Shown: piece by piece, positions 52,867-64,000 of the stretch
Layout of the letters: each line of letters begins with the position of its first letter
Position numbering within the stretch: position 1 is the stretch's first letter
Assembly: GCA_022841375.1 (NCBI GenBank)
Contig: JALHRQ010000002.1
Span: forward strand, 186,001 to 250,000
DNA: 64,000 bases
Source of the DNA: Burkholderiales bacterium
Lineage (GTDB): Bacteria > Pseudomonadota > Gammaproteobacteria > Burkholderiales > SG8-41
Reading direction: 5' to 3'
Made by a program: the position numbers and the translations under genes
Notes under the pieces: generated by a model
The model's input: only the letters and a program-made list of their open reading frames with translations
Databases searched by the model: none
Told to the model about the DNA's origin: nothing

Positions 52867-54216
52867 TTACAGGTAATCGATCTTCTTCCAATCTTTCGGC
52901 GTGACGCTGACCACGCTCTTGCTATGGCCCGGACGGCGGTCGGCGTAGACACGGCCTTCCTTCATCACCAGCTCGATATTTTTCTTGTCCTGAAATACAC
53001 GGATGTTTTTCAGCGGATCGCCCTTGACGGCGATGATGTCGGCCAGTTTGCCGGCTTCAACAGAGCCCAGCTGCTTGTCGAGCTTGATCGCGCGTGCGGC
53101 ATTGATCGTCGCGCTCATGATCGCTTCCATCGGCGTCATGCCCAGTGTGACGTAAATTTCCATCTCGCGGGCATTGGTGCCCATCTCGGGATCAAAACCC
53201 ATGTCGGTGCCAAGCGCGATGTTGACGCCGGCCTTGTGCATTTTCTGGAAAGTCTCGAAACAGTAAGGCTGCAGCGCCTTCATCTTGTTCAACACAAACT
53301 GCGAGGTGCCCTGATCCTTGCGCGTGCCGATGGCGTGATCGGTGCGATGGAGCAGCGTCGGCGTCATCCAGGTGCCGGCTTCGGCGATCATGTCGATGGT
53401 TTCATCGTCATGAAAAACCATGTGTTCGATGGTGTCGGCCCCGGCAGCCAGCGCCATGCGCTGGCCGTTGGGCGTGAAACAGTGCACCGCGGCCGTCTTG
53501 TGGAAAGCGTGGGCTTCGTCAACGATGGCGTCTATCTCCTCCTGCGTCATGTTGCGGATGTCCGGCTCTTCCTTGTCGGTGCCGCCGCCACCGGTGGCGC
53601 AGGTTTTGACGATGTCGCAGCCCGCCAGCAGATTGGTGCGGGCCAGTTTGCGCAGCTCCCACGGCCCGTCGGCGGTCTGGAAACCATAACGTTGCGCGGC
53701 GCGCGGCTGGATCAGGTCGAGGTGTGAACCGGTGATGGTAGTGAAACCGCCGATCAGCATGCGCGGGCCTTCGATGACGCCGGCTTCGATCGAATCGCGG
53801 ATCGCGCACAGATGTGCGGTGAGCAGACCGCGGCCAGAATTGAGGCCGAGATCGCGCAGCGTGGTGAAGCCCATGTCGAAACACAGCTGCGCATGGAACA
53901 GGCCGTACATCTGCTGCAATTCGGGAGTGATCTCCCACTGCGCGACGCGGTAATTGTGAAAGGTCAGGCAGTTGAACATCATCGTGTGCAGATGCACGTC
54001 CATCAAGCCGGGCAGCAGCGTGGACTTGCCGCAGTCGATGATTTCAGCCTTGGCCGGAATCTTGATCTTGCCTTTGGTGCCGACTTCCTTGATGCGGCGG
54101 CCTTCGACGATGATCACCGGATCCTTGACCGGTTTGCCGCCGTTGCCGTCGATCAGCAGGCCGCCCTTGATGACGCGGGTGGCACCTTTGGCTTCGGCGG
54201 GTTTGAATTCGAACAT
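52867..54216 (-). CDS. Amidohydrolase-family protein (imidazolonepropionase-like)
   Basis: This 449-residue metal-dependent hydrolase has an N-terminal composite domain (GGLLIDGNGGKPVKDPVIIV). The barrel metal ligands are GLMDVHLHTMMF (H-x-H), DIVKTCATGGGG (Lys), TAAVHCFTPNG (His), GADTIEHMVFHD (His) and IALGTDMGFDPEMG (Asp), with DLIQPRAAQRYGF between. The pattern fits the prolidase/imidazolonepropionase-like branch that opens cyclic amides or hydrolyses dipeptides. GGAGG precedes the ATG. It heads the minus-strand catabolic series, and may open a ring to give an acid used by the AcnX enzyme. Confidence 0.9.
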   Translation of the reverse strand: MFEFKPAEAKGATRVIKGGLLIDGNGGKPVKDPVIIVEGRRIKEVGTKGKIKIPAKAEIIDCGKSTLLPGLMDVHLHTMMFNCLTFHNYRVAQWEITPELQQMYGLFHAQLCFDMGFTTLRDLGLNSGRGLLTAHLCAIRDSIEAGVIEGPRMLIGGFTTITGSHLDLIQPRAAQRYGFQTADGPWELRKLARTNLLAGCDIVKTCATGGGGTDKEEPDIRNMTQEEIDAIVDEAHAFHKTAAVHCFTPNGQRMALAAGADTIEHMVFHDDETIDMIAEAGTWMTPTLLHRTDHAIGTRKDQGTSQFVLNKMKALQPYCFETFQKMHKAGVNIALGTDMGFDPEMGTNAREMEIYVTLGMTPMEAIMSATINAARAIKLDKQLGSVEAGKLADIIAVKGDPLKNIRVFQDKKNIELVMKEGRVYADRRPGHSKSVVSVTPKDWKKIDYL

Positions 54217-54374
54217 TCGGTGAATCCTCCGATAATGCGTTGCGCCGCTGCTACAGCCTTAGATCAGCAGTCTTTTTGTTTGCGCGAGGTTGAGAACTAA
54301 ATGTAAGCGTTTGCAGCGAAGCTTGGAAGCTAAATAATCACCTCCGGCTTGTCAAGCGAGAGTCCGTTATGAAT

Positions 54375-55463
54375 TCAGTGCATTTTTTCCATTGCGGCGA
54401 GAAAGCGCGCGTATGCCCGGGGATCGGGTTTGGGCACACCCCCTGCAGACGCTGTCGACTGCCAGCGCAGGACTTCCAACGTCGATTCGAGGGCGGCGCG
54501 ATCCATGCCGCGGGTGATAAACACCAGCCGAGACCGGCGCTCGTCATCCGGCCATTGCGCCAGGGTCACCGGTTCGTGGATCAGTGTCTGCACCGCATGC
54601 ACCGCCACCGGCTGGCCTTCGACATTGAGCAGGCCTTTGACGCGCAGCAATTCGGCACCGCGCAATGACGCAATCGCAGTGAGCCACGCCGTCAGTCCGG
54701 CCGCGGTTACCGGTTCATCAAGCAGGATGCTGTAGGAACGGATGCCGGCGTCGTGAGCACCGGTAGCCGCGCCGATGCGGCTCTGGCGGGCTTCGACGCG
54801 GACGTATTGGTCTTCCCGCAGCCAGCGTGCGAGGTCGGCCGCCCGCGATTCAGGCGCCAGGCTTGCGCCAAACAGTGCAGATGCTGCAATCACGCCATGG
54901 GCCACGGTCAGCACTTCGGCGCCGGGATTGAGTTCGGCCAGTCGCGCTGTCAGCGCTGCGACGGCAGTCGCTTCCGGCAAGTCGGTCTTGGTGATCAACA
55001 GCCGATCCGCCAGCGCCGCCTGTTTGACCGACTCAGGCTGGCTGTCGAGTTGCTGCAGGCCGTTGACGGCATCCACCAGCGTGATCACGCTGTCGAGTAT
55101 GTAAGTGGGCGCCAGCTTTTCGTCGGTGACCACGGTCTGCACAATCGGCACCGGATCAGCCAGGCCGGTGGTTTCGATCAGCACGCGGTCGAAGGGCGGC
55201 AAATCACCTTTGCGGCGCTGGGCGTCGAGATCGCGCAAGGTGTTGACGAGATCGCCGCGCACCGTACAGCAGATGCAGCCACTGGCCAGCAGAACGGTGT
55301 TTTCGTTGGGGGTGGCGATCAGCAGATGATCGAGTCCGATCTCGCCGAACTCGTTGATGATCACCGCGGCGCCGGCCATTGCCGGGTCCTGCAACAGCCG
55401 GTTCAGCAGCGTGGTTTTGCCGCTGCCCAAAAATCCGGTGATGATGGAAACGGGCAGTCGCAT
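54375..55463 (-). CDS. CobW/COG0523-family GTP-dependent metallochaperone
   Basis: This 362-residue G3E GTPase has Walker A GFLGSGKTT (residues 10-18), the metal-binding SGCICCTVRGDL (Cys63, Cys65, Cys66), Walker B region VLIETTGLADPVPI and a guanine motif TKTD in place of the usual NKxD. The C-terminal CobW_C domain spans ~240-350 (SYSILLDEPVTAAGLTAWLT and RGAELLRVKGLLNVEGQPVA). The family delivers Zn, Co or other metals to client enzymes. No His-rich linker is present. Its client is not evident; the AcnX and hydrolase genes upstream need metals, but this is speculative. Confidence 0.9.
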   Translation of the reverse strand: MRLPVSIITGFLGSGKTTLLNRLLQDPAMAGAAVIINEFGEIGLDHLLIATPNENTVLLASGCICCTVRGDLVNTLRDLDAQRRKGDLPPFDRVLIETTGLADPVPIVQTVVTDEKLAPTYILDSVITLVDAVNGLQQLDSQPESVKQAALADRLLITKTDLPEATAVAALTARLAELNPGAEVLTVAHGVIAASALFGASLAPESRAADLARWLREDQYVRVEARQSRIGAATGAHDAGIRSYSILLDEPVTAAGLTAWLTAIASLRGAELLRVKGLLNVEGQPVAVHAVQTLIHEPVTLAQWPDDERRSRLVFITRGMDRAALESTLEVLRWQSTASAGGVPKPDPRAYARFLAAMEKMH

Positions 55464-55523
55464 TTTGAAGTAAGCGCTAACCTTTATTCATTAAGTATTT
55501 GTTTTTTATTATTATTTTTACTA

Positions 55524-56549
55524 TCAGCCTTTGCGTTCCAGATCAGCCGTATAACGGCCGAGGCTGGCCAGACCGTTCATTTTCGAACGATGCGCCAGCG
55601 CGGCTTGGGCGGCCGGCACGTTGGCGGACTGGCCCTTCCAGGTTTTCAGCGAGGGCTGCTGAAGTGCGCGGCCGTACGAGAACGACAGCGGCCACGGCAG
55701 CTTGCCATTGAACTGTACGTTCATCGAATTGAGGTGAGCGGTCGCCAGTTCATCACTTTGGCCGCCGGATAGAAACACGATTCCGGCAACCGCGGCCGGC
55801 ACGGTGCGTTTGAGCACGCGCACGGTACGTGCAGCCACCTCGTCCACCGGCGCCTGTTTCGCACATTTCTTGCCGGAGATCACCATCGAGGGCTTGAGCA
55901 CGGTGTGCTCGAGCACGACGCGGTTCAGATACAGCGCTTCATACACCGCATTTAGAGTCCACTCGGTGACTTCTTCGCAGCGTTCGATGGTGTGGTCGCC
56001 GTCCATCAGCACTTCGGGTTCGACGATGGGCACCAGACCGGCTTCCTGGCAGATCGCGGCATAACGCGCCAGCGCGTGGGCGTTGGCGGCAATGCTGGTC
56101 GAGCTCGGCATGTCGCGGCCAATGTCGATTACCGCGCGCCATTTGGCGAACTTGGCGCCCAGTTTCACGTATTCGGCGCAGCGCTTGGGCAGGTTGTCGA
56201 GGCCTTCGGTAACGGTCTCGCCCGGGCACAGCGGCAGGGGTTTGGCGCCCGCATCGACCTTGATGCCTGGCAGGACACCCATTTTTTCAAGTAATTGAAC
56301 AAAAGTAGTGCCGTCGGCGGATTTTTGGCGCAGCGTTTCGTCATACAGGATCACGCCGCTGATGTGATCACCCATGCCGCGGGTCAGAAACAGCATGTCG
56401 CGGTAAGCGCGACGATTCTCTTCGGTATTTTCAACGTTGATGCCGTCGAAGCGTTTGCCGATGGTGCCGGTGCTTTCATCGGCGGCGAGTATGCCTTTGC
56501 CGGGGGCGACCATCGCCTGGGCGATGGCGGCCAGATCGTTTGCTGACAT
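55524..56549 (-). CDS. fbaB: Class I fructose-bisphosphate aldolase
   Basis: This 341-residue Schiff-base aldolase cleaves fructose-1,6-bisphosphate. It is of the animal/plant-like class I type: GILAADESTGTIGKRFDGIN near the N terminus, the catalytic Lys219 in VVLEHTVLKPSMVISGKKCA, an active-site Glu in VPIVEPEVLMDGDH, and VFLSGGQSDELATAHLNSMN for phosphate binding. The ATG at 56549 follows GCAGGAG; an extension to 56624 is rejected because it reaches the pyk end. It follows pyk in the glycolytic run, where betaproteobacteria normally carry a class II (metal) aldolase. Confidence 0.95.
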   Translation of the reverse strand: MSANDLAAIAQAMVAPGKGILAADESTGTIGKRFDGINVENTEENRRAYRDMLFLTRGMGDHISGVILYDETLRQKSADGTTFVQLLEKMGVLPGIKVDAGAKPLPLCPGETVTEGLDNLPKRCAEYVKLGAKFAKWRAVIDIGRDMPSSTSIAANAHALARYAAICQEAGLVPIVEPEVLMDGDHTIERCEEVTEWTLNAVYEALYLNRVVLEHTVLKPSMVISGKKCAKQAPVDEVAARTVRVLKRTVPAAVAGIVFLSGGQSDELATAHLNSMNVQFNGKLPWPLSFSYGRALQQPSLKTWKGQSANVPAAQAALAHRSKMNGLASLGRYTADLERKG

Positions 56550-56620
56550 GATGACTCCTGCGGGTCTGTAGTGTGATAAGTGGAAAGAGTGAAAACGGGG
56601 CAATATTTTACAACGGCGGG

Positions 56621-58048
56621 TCATTTCTTCCGGTGCTCGCCGACCTTGACGATTTTCATGGTGTTGGTGCCGCCGGCGCGGCCGAAAGGCTCGCCAATGG
56701 TCAGCACAATCAGATCGCCGTTCTGTACGACACCGCGCTTGATCAATTCGTCTTCCGCCATGTGCAGCGCTTTTTCCGGATTGCGGGCGCCTTTGAAACG
56801 CACCGGATGTACGCCGCGGAACAGCGTGACGCGACGCCGGGTTTCGATGACCGAACTCATCGCGTAAATCGGCACTGATATTGCCATCCGCGACATCAGC
56901 AGCGCCGTGCGCCCGCTCTGCGTCAACGCTGCCACCGCCTTGATCGGCAGGCCGGCAGCGGTAAACGCAGTGGCCCGGGCCACTGCGTTCTCGACATCAA
57001 TCTGCGCCGGGGCTCCACGTCTTTCCTGCTGCAGCTGGTCTTCCTTTTCCACTTCCACACACACGCGCACCATCGCGGCGATGGTTTCGGCCGGATATTG
57101 GCCGGCCGCGGTCTCCGCGGAGGTCATCACTGCATCCGTACCATCCAGCACTGCGTTAGCGACATCCGAGACTTCGGCGCGTGTGGGAATCGGGCTGCTG
57201 ATCATCGACTCCATCATCTGTGTCGCTGTGATCGTCAGCTTCTGCTTGTCGCGCGCCATGCGGATCATGCGTTTCTGCAGCGCCGGTACGGCAGCGTCAC
57301 CGACTTCGACCGCCAGATCGCCGCGGGCGACCATGATCGCATCGGAAGCGTCGAGGATCTCCTCAAGCGCGGGAATCGCCTCAGCGCGCTCAATCTTCGA
57401 CACAATCAGTCCGAAACCACCGGCCTTGGTGAACAAATCGCGCGCCCAGCGCACATCGTCGCCGGAGCGCGGGAAAGATACTGCGAGGAAATCCGCCCTC
57501 AATTCAGCGGCGAGCTTGATGTCCTGCTTGTCTTTTTCGGTCAGTGCCGGTGCGGTCAGGCCACCACCCTTGCGGTTGATGCCCTTGTTGTTCGACAACG
57601 GCCCGCCTTGTTCGACGACAGTGGTGATTTTCGGACCGTGCACATTGGTCACGCCGAGCACGACACGGCCGTCGTCGAGCAGCAGCGTGTCGCCCGGATG
57701 CACGTCGTTGGGCAGGTTCTTGTAATCGAGTCCCACTGTATTCTGGTCGCCAAGCTTGCACTCGGCATCGAGCACAAACTTCGCGCCGGGTTCGAGATGG
57801 ATTTTTCCGTCCTTGAACTTGCCGACGCGAATCTTCGGACCCTGCAGGTCGACCAGCACGCCGACCGCGCGGCCGGCCTTGCGCGCCAGCTGGCGCACCA
57901 GATTCACCCGGGCACGATGTTCGTCGGGCGTGCCGTGCGAAAAATTGATGCGCACCACGTCCAGTCCGGCATCGATCATGCGGGCCAGCGTTTTGGCGTC
58001 GCTGGAGGCGGGGCCCAGCGTGGCAACGACTTTGGTTCTGCGGATCAT
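56621..58048 (-). CDS. pyk: Pyruvate kinase
   Basis: This 475-residue enzyme transfers phosphate from PEP to ADP. Signature regions: RRTKVVATLGPASSDAKTLA and VVRINFSHGTPDEHRA at the N terminus, VDLQGPKIRVGKFKDG, the catalytic Lys region FGLIVSKIERAEAIPALEEI, IMVARGDLAVEVG, and ATQMMESMISSPIPTRAEVS. The C-terminal regulatory domain (ALTQSGRTALLMSRMAISVP) is complete. GGATGGGT precedes the ATG. It lies 44 bases after pgk and 71 before the aldolase gene, in one transcription direction. Confidence 0.97.
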   Translation of the reverse strand: MIRRTKVVATLGPASSDAKTLARMIDAGLDVVRINFSHGTPDEHRARVNLVRQLARKAGRAVGVLVDLQGPKIRVGKFKDGKIHLEPGAKFVLDAECKLGDQNTVGLDYKNLPNDVHPGDTLLLDDGRVVLGVTNVHGPKITTVVEQGGPLSNNKGINRKGGGLTAPALTEKDKQDIKLAAELRADFLAVSFPRSGDDVRWARDLFTKAGGFGLIVSKIERAEAIPALEEILDASDAIMVARGDLAVEVGDAAVPALQKRMIRMARDKQKLTITATQMMESMISSPIPTRAEVSDVANAVLDGTDAVMTSAETAAGQYPAETIAAMVRVCVEVEKEDQLQQERRGAPAQIDVENAVARATAFTAAGLPIKAVAALTQSGRTALLMSRMAISVPIYAMSSVIETRRRVTLFRGVHPVRFKGARNPEKALHMAEDELIKRGVVQNGDLIVLTIGEPFGRAGGTNTMKIVKVGEHRKK

Positions 58049-58092
58049 GCGCTAACCCATCCGTTGAAGTGAAGGCTGGCAGCGCGCTCCGG

Positions 58093-59274
58093 TCATGCAG
58101 CGCGCTGCTCGAGAACCTCAACCGCCGGCAGTTTCTTGCCCTCGAGAAATTCGAGGAACGCCCCCCCGCCGGTGGAAATATAGGACACCCTGTCGGCAAT
58201 CTTGTACTTGGCGACTGCAGCCAGCGTATCGCCGCCGCCGGCGATCGAAAAGGCCTTCGATGCGGCGATGGCCCGTGCGATGGCCTTGGTGCCGCCGGCA
58301 AACTGATCGTATTCGAATACCCCGACCGGACCGTTCCAGACAACGGTGCCGGCTTTGGCGATCAGATCTGCAAAAATGCGCGCCGTTTTTACACCGACAT
58401 CGAGGATCAGGTCATCGCCACGTACTGCGGAAGCTTCAATCGGATTGGCGCGCGCCAGCGCCGACAGTTCATCGGCGACCACCACATCCACCGGCAGCGG
58501 CACCTGCGCGCCGCGCGATTTCATGATGTCGATGATGGCCTGGGCTTCGCCGACCAGATCCGGCTCGGCCAGCGATTTGCCGATGCGCATGCCGGTGGCC
58601 AGCATGAAGGTGTTGGCAATACCGCCGCCGACAATCAGTTGGTCGACTTTTGATGCAAGCGATTTGAGGATCGTCAGTTTCGTCGACACCTTGGAACCGG
58701 CAACGATGGCCAGCAGCGGCCGCGCCGGTTTTTCCAGCGCCTTGCCCAGCGCATCAAGCTCCGCCGCCATCAGCGGACCTGCGCAAGCCACCGGTGCAAA
58801 CTTTGCAATGCCATGCGTCGTGGCTTCGGCGCGATGCGCCGTACCGAAGGCGTCGTTGACATAGACGTCGCACAGCGCCGCCATCTTGCGCGCCAGTGTT
58901 TCGTCGTTTTTCTTTTCGCCTTTGTTGACGCGGCAGTTTTCCAGCAACACCACTTCGCCGGGTTTGACCGCGAAGCCGCCGTCAACCCAGTCCTGCACCA
59001 GACGCACCGGTTGGCCGAGCACTTCCGACAGGCGTTGGGCAATGGGCGCCAGCGTGTCGCCGGGCTGCAGTGAGCCTTCGGTCGGGCGGCCAAGATGGGA
59101 GGTCACCATCACCGCAGCGCCAGCAGCTAGCGCGTGCTTGATGCCGGGGATGGTCGCGCGGATGCGCGTGTCCTCGGTAATATTGCCGGCGTCGTCCTGC
59201 GGCACGTTGAGGTCGGCGCGAATGAATACTCGCTTGCCGGCGAGGGGGATGTCTGTCAGTCGAAGAAACTTCAA
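58093..59274 (-). CDS. pgk: Phosphoglycerate kinase
   Basis: This 393-residue glycolytic kinase has [20 protein letters not shown] and [18 protein letters not shown] in the N-terminal substrate lobe, [40 protein letters not shown] in the hinge region, and [20 protein letters not shown] with [20 protein letters not shown] in the nucleotide lobe. The start is a TTG at 59274 with AAAAGGTG upstream; no ATG or GTG fits the N-terminal strand. A CACAGAG inverted repeat lies between it and gap, so the run may not be fully co-transcribed. Confidence 0.97.
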   Translation of the reverse strand: MKFLRLTDIPLAGKRVFIRADLNVPQDDAGNITEDTRIRATIPGIKHALAAGAAVMVTSHLGRPTEGSLQPGDTLAPIAQRLSEVLGQPVRLVQDWVDGGFAVKPGEVVLLENCRVNKGEKKNDETLARKMAALCDVYVNDAFGTAHRAEATTHGIAKFAPVACAGPLMAAELDALGKALEKPARPLLAIVAGSKVSTKLTILKSLASKVDQLIVGGGIANTFMLATGMRIGKSLAEPDLVGEAQAIIDIMKSRGAQVPLPVDVVVADELSALARANPIEASAVRGDDLILDVGVKTARIFADLIAKAGTVVWNGPVGVFEYDQFAGGTKAIARAIAASKAFSIAGGGDTLAAVAKYKIADRVSYISTGGGAFLEFLEGKKLPAVEVLEQRAA

Positions 59275-59288
59275 ATCAACACCTTTTA

Positions 59289-59356
59289 GCCACAGAGTTC
59301 ACAGAGCACACAGAGAAAACCGGGTTGCTTTTGAAGTTCTCTGTGAACTCTGTGGC
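59289..59356. repeat. CACAGAG-type dispersed inverted repeat, copy 3
   Basis: Arm gccacagagttcacagag (59289-59306) is exactly complementary to 59339-59356, making an 18-bp stem with a 32-base loop. The arm differs from copy 1 (gg-gc in place of tt-c) in both strands at once, keeping pairing. It occupies the gap between gap and pgk and could act as a processing or termination structure. Confidence 0.85.
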
Positions 59357-59370
59357 ATGTTTTTTGTTCT

Positions 59371-62399
<3,029 letters not shown>

Positions 62400-62442
62400 G
62401 GCTTGCAATCCTGAAGTGGAATAGCGGGGCGGAAAAGCCCTG

Positions 62443-62448
62443 ATTATA
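62443..62448 (-). promoter_or_regulatory. Probable -10 element before tkt
   Basis: A perfect TATAAT on the minus strand lies 44 bases before the tkt ATG, in the 109-base gap after the regulator gene. No good -35 hexamer is seen at the usual spacing. It would drive the tkt-gap-pgk-pyk-fba run. Confidence 0.4.
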
Positions 62449-62508
62449 ACGGCTGACCCCATGGCCGCGCGAGGGCGGCGCACGCAGCGCGGCCCGCTGG
62501 CCACGCAT

Positions 62509-63762
62509 TTACTGGTCGTCGTTCTTGCGCGAGGTCTTGATGCCCAAGTGCTTGAGCTTGCGATACAAATGCGTGCGTTCCAGGCCCACGACATCGGCTA
62601 CGCGGCTGATATTGCCGCCTTCCCGCGCCAGGTGATACTCGAAATAAATGCGTTCGAAGGCGTCGCGGGCGTCGCGCAGCGGCGCGTCGAGCTGCAGCAC
62701 GGCTTCAGCGCCGGGGGTTGCTGAATGCGGCACCACGCGCTGGGTTTCCTCCAGCGAAATCTGTTCACCAGCCGCGGTATTGGCCAGCGTCTGCACAGCG
62801 CTGCGCAGTTCCGACAGGTTGCCCGGCCATTCGTAGTTGCGCAGGGCATTGAGCGCCGCAGTGCTGAAATGCCGCGACGGCACCTGCTTCTGCTCGACCA
62901 TCTCGGAGAGCAGCGCAGCGGCCAGTTCGGGAATGTCATCGCGCTGTTCGCGCAGTCGCGGCAACTGGATCGTCGTCGCACCGAGTATCTGGTAGACCCG
63001 GTCGTCGAATGCGCCGGCGGCGACCTGTTCAGCCAAAGGACGCGTTGCGCAGCAAATCACACGAACGTTGTAGCGTTCAGCCTGGGACAGCAGCACAAAC
63101 AGGCCGCGCTGTTCGAGTTTGCTGAATTCGACGACGTCGCGCACCAGCAGCGTGCCGCCGCGTGACGCCTGCAGCAGATCCAGCGGCGCCTCCACCGTCT
63201 GTGCGCCGAGTTCAACCACCGTCCACGGCATGCTGGGTGCGTGCAAAATGCGTGCGCAGGCTTCGAAGGCACAGCCCGGCGCACCCTGGATCAGCACCGC
63301 GGAACGGCTTGCAGTAATGCGTTCCAGGCGCTGTTTCAGCTCCTGGACCACCGGCGTGCGACCGAGCATGCCCAACGCGGCCGCCTGCGGACGCTGTTCG
63401 CCGCGGGTGATTGCCTTGCCCACGGTGGTCAGCAGTTTCTGCAGCGCGATGGGTTTCTCAAGAAAATCATAAGCGCCGATGCGCGTGGCCTCAACCGCAG
63501 TATCAATGGTGCCGTGCCCCGACATCATCACAACCGGCATCGTCAATTGTCCGGTGCTGGCCCACTCTTTGAGCAACGTGATGCCGTCGGTATCCGGCAT
63601 CCAGATGTCGAGCAGTACGAGGTCGGGCCGGGTCTGGGTGCGGAAGGCGCGTGCAGCACCTGCGTTTTCTGCCAGTCGCACGTCGTAACCCTCGTCGGAA
63701 AGAATTTCCGAGAGCAATTCACGGATGCCGATTTCGTCGTCTACTACCAGTATCTGTCGCAT
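62509..63762 (-). CDS. ntrX: NtrX-like response regulator with degenerate AAA+ domain
   Basis: This 417-residue regulator has an N-terminal receiver ([18 protein letters not shown], phospho-acceptor Asp in [19 protein letters not shown], then VVMMSGHGT and YDFLEKPI). A central AAA+-like domain is decayed: the Walker A position reads GAPGCAFE with no Lys, Walker B reads GGTLLVRDV, and the GAFTGA loop is absent. A Fis-type helix-turn-helix follows ([19 protein letters not shown]). It can probably bind DNA and be phosphorylated but should not drive sigma-54 promoters. The kinase gene lies directly upstream. Confidence 0.88.
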   Translation of the reverse strand: MRQILVVDDEIGIRELLSEILSDEGYDVRLAENAGAARAFRTQTRPDLVLLDIWMPDTDGITLLKEWASTGQLTMPVVMMSGHGTIDTAVEATRIGAYDFLEKPIALQKLLTTVGKAITRGEQRPQAAALGMLGRTPVVQELKQRLERITASRSAVLIQGAPGCAFEACARILHAPSMPWTVVELGAQTVEAPLDLLQASRGGTLLVRDVVEFSKLEQRGLFVLLSQAERYNVRVICCATRPLAEQVAAGAFDDRVYQILGATTIQLPRLREQRDDIPELAAALLSEMVEQKQVPSRHFSTAALNALRNYEWPGNLSELRSAVQTLANTAAGEQISLEETQRVVPHSATPGAEAVLQLDAPLRDARDAFERIYFEYHLAREGGNISRVADVVGLERTHLYRKLKHLGIKTSRKNDDQ

Positions 63763-63782
63763 GGCGTGGGTGTTTTACTGGT

Positions 63783-64000
63783 TTATGCCGCTGAGCGCGC
63801 GCCGGCATTGCTGACTGCCGCCGGCAACACAATGGCAATACGCGCGCCGTGAGGCGCAACATTGGTGATGGTGACTTCGCCGTGATGCTCTTCGACGATT
63901 TTGCGTACGATCGACAAGCCGAGGCCGGTGCCGCGCGATTTGGTGGTGACATAGGGTTCGAATGCGCGTTTCATCAAGTGCTCGGGAAATCCGGTGCCGT
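63783..64000 (-). CDS. ntrY: NtrY-type sensor histidine kinase, C-terminal part
   Basis: Only the last ~72 residues are in the window; the gene continues past 64000. They contain the ATP-lid and G2 box of a histidine kinase HATPase domain: FEPYVTTKSRGTGLGLSIVR followed by KIVEEHHGEVTITN and GARIAIVLPAA. The gene ends 20 bases before the NtrX-like regulator, which it presumably phosphorylates. In proteobacteria NtrY is a membrane kinase tied to nitrogen or redox signals; the sensor portion is not visible here. Confidence 0.85.
   Translation of the reverse strand, partial: GTGFPEHLMKRAFEPYVTTKSRGTGLGLSIVRKIVEEHHGEVTITNVAPHGARIAIVLPAAVSNAGARSAA

Noticed and set aside
62400-62594. N-terminal extension of transketolase
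   Set aside because: It overlaps the end of the regulator gene and lacks family similarity; the ATG at 62399 matches known transketolase starts.

Overview
The window is high-GC bacterial DNA with no rRNA, tRNA, CRISPR array, transposase or integrase that I can see. Gene content points to a betaproteobacterium, probably Burkholderiales-like. There are ten periplasmic substrate-binding proteins of the Bug/TctC type, a tkt-gap-pgk-pyk-fba glycolytic run, a purE-purK-purC-sua5 purine run, an ntrYX pair and MmgE/PrpD enzymes. The genus cannot be fixed from sequence alone. Coding density is very high and no gap between genes exceeds about 300 bases.

Layout. 1-13.3 kb is mostly housekeeping: the end of an AlkC-type DNA glycosylase, a methyltransferase, membrane and secreted proteins of unknown role (one resembling PliG lysozyme inhibitors), a first Bug gene, a thioesterase, a 2-hydroxyacid dehydrogenase, an HD-domain hydrolase, then sua5, a double-domain dCTP deaminase, purC, purK and purE on the minus strand. 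13.5-33.9 kb is a plus-strand catabolic stretch: Bug-SDR-MmgE/PrpD, an SMP-30 lactonase, Bug, acyl-CoA dehydrogenase, an NDP-forming acyl-CoA synthetase, a probable selenoprotein, a second MmgE/PrpD, Bug, a PEP-mutase/isocitrate-lyase family enzyme, a bicupin, Bug, gamma-glutamyltransferase, a LeuCD-type hydro-lyase, CorA and a flavoprotein. 33.9-41.4 kb holds dapE, a second 2-hydroxyacid dehydrogenase, two Bug genes, enoyl-CoA hydratase, an EamA transporter, a DUF3565 protein and an LpxR-type lipid A deacylase. 41.5-54.2 kb is a minus-strand catabolic stretch: amidohydrolase, cupin, aconitase X (two subunits), three Bug genes, acyl-CoA dehydrogenase, two acyl-CoA carboxyltransferases and an enolase-superfamily enzyme. 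54.3-64 kb is housekeeping again: a CobW-type GTPase, class I aldolase, pyk, pgk, gap, tkt and ntrX/ntrY (cut by the window end).

How it fits together. The two housekeeping blocks lie on the same strand, and in many betaproteobacteria as I recall them they form one cluster. Here about 42 kb of mainly organic-acid and acyl-CoA catabolic genes lies between purE and fba. The binding proteins would capture carboxylates in the periplasm, and the hydro-lyases, lyases, CoA ligase, dehydrogenases and carboxyltransferases would process them. No TctA/TctB membrane subunits, biotin carboxylase or recognisable transcription factor accompany them here.

The most notable item is at 22351-22869. It is a thioredoxin-fold peroxiredoxin-like gene with an in-frame TGA exactly where the family has its catalytic Cys (U-x-x-C), followed at 22503-22530 by a stem-loop with the geometry of a bacterial SECIS element. 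A conventional gene caller would split or lose this gene. Several families of dispersed inverted repeats sit between genes, including three CACAGAG-type hairpins inside the glycolysis and purine blocks.
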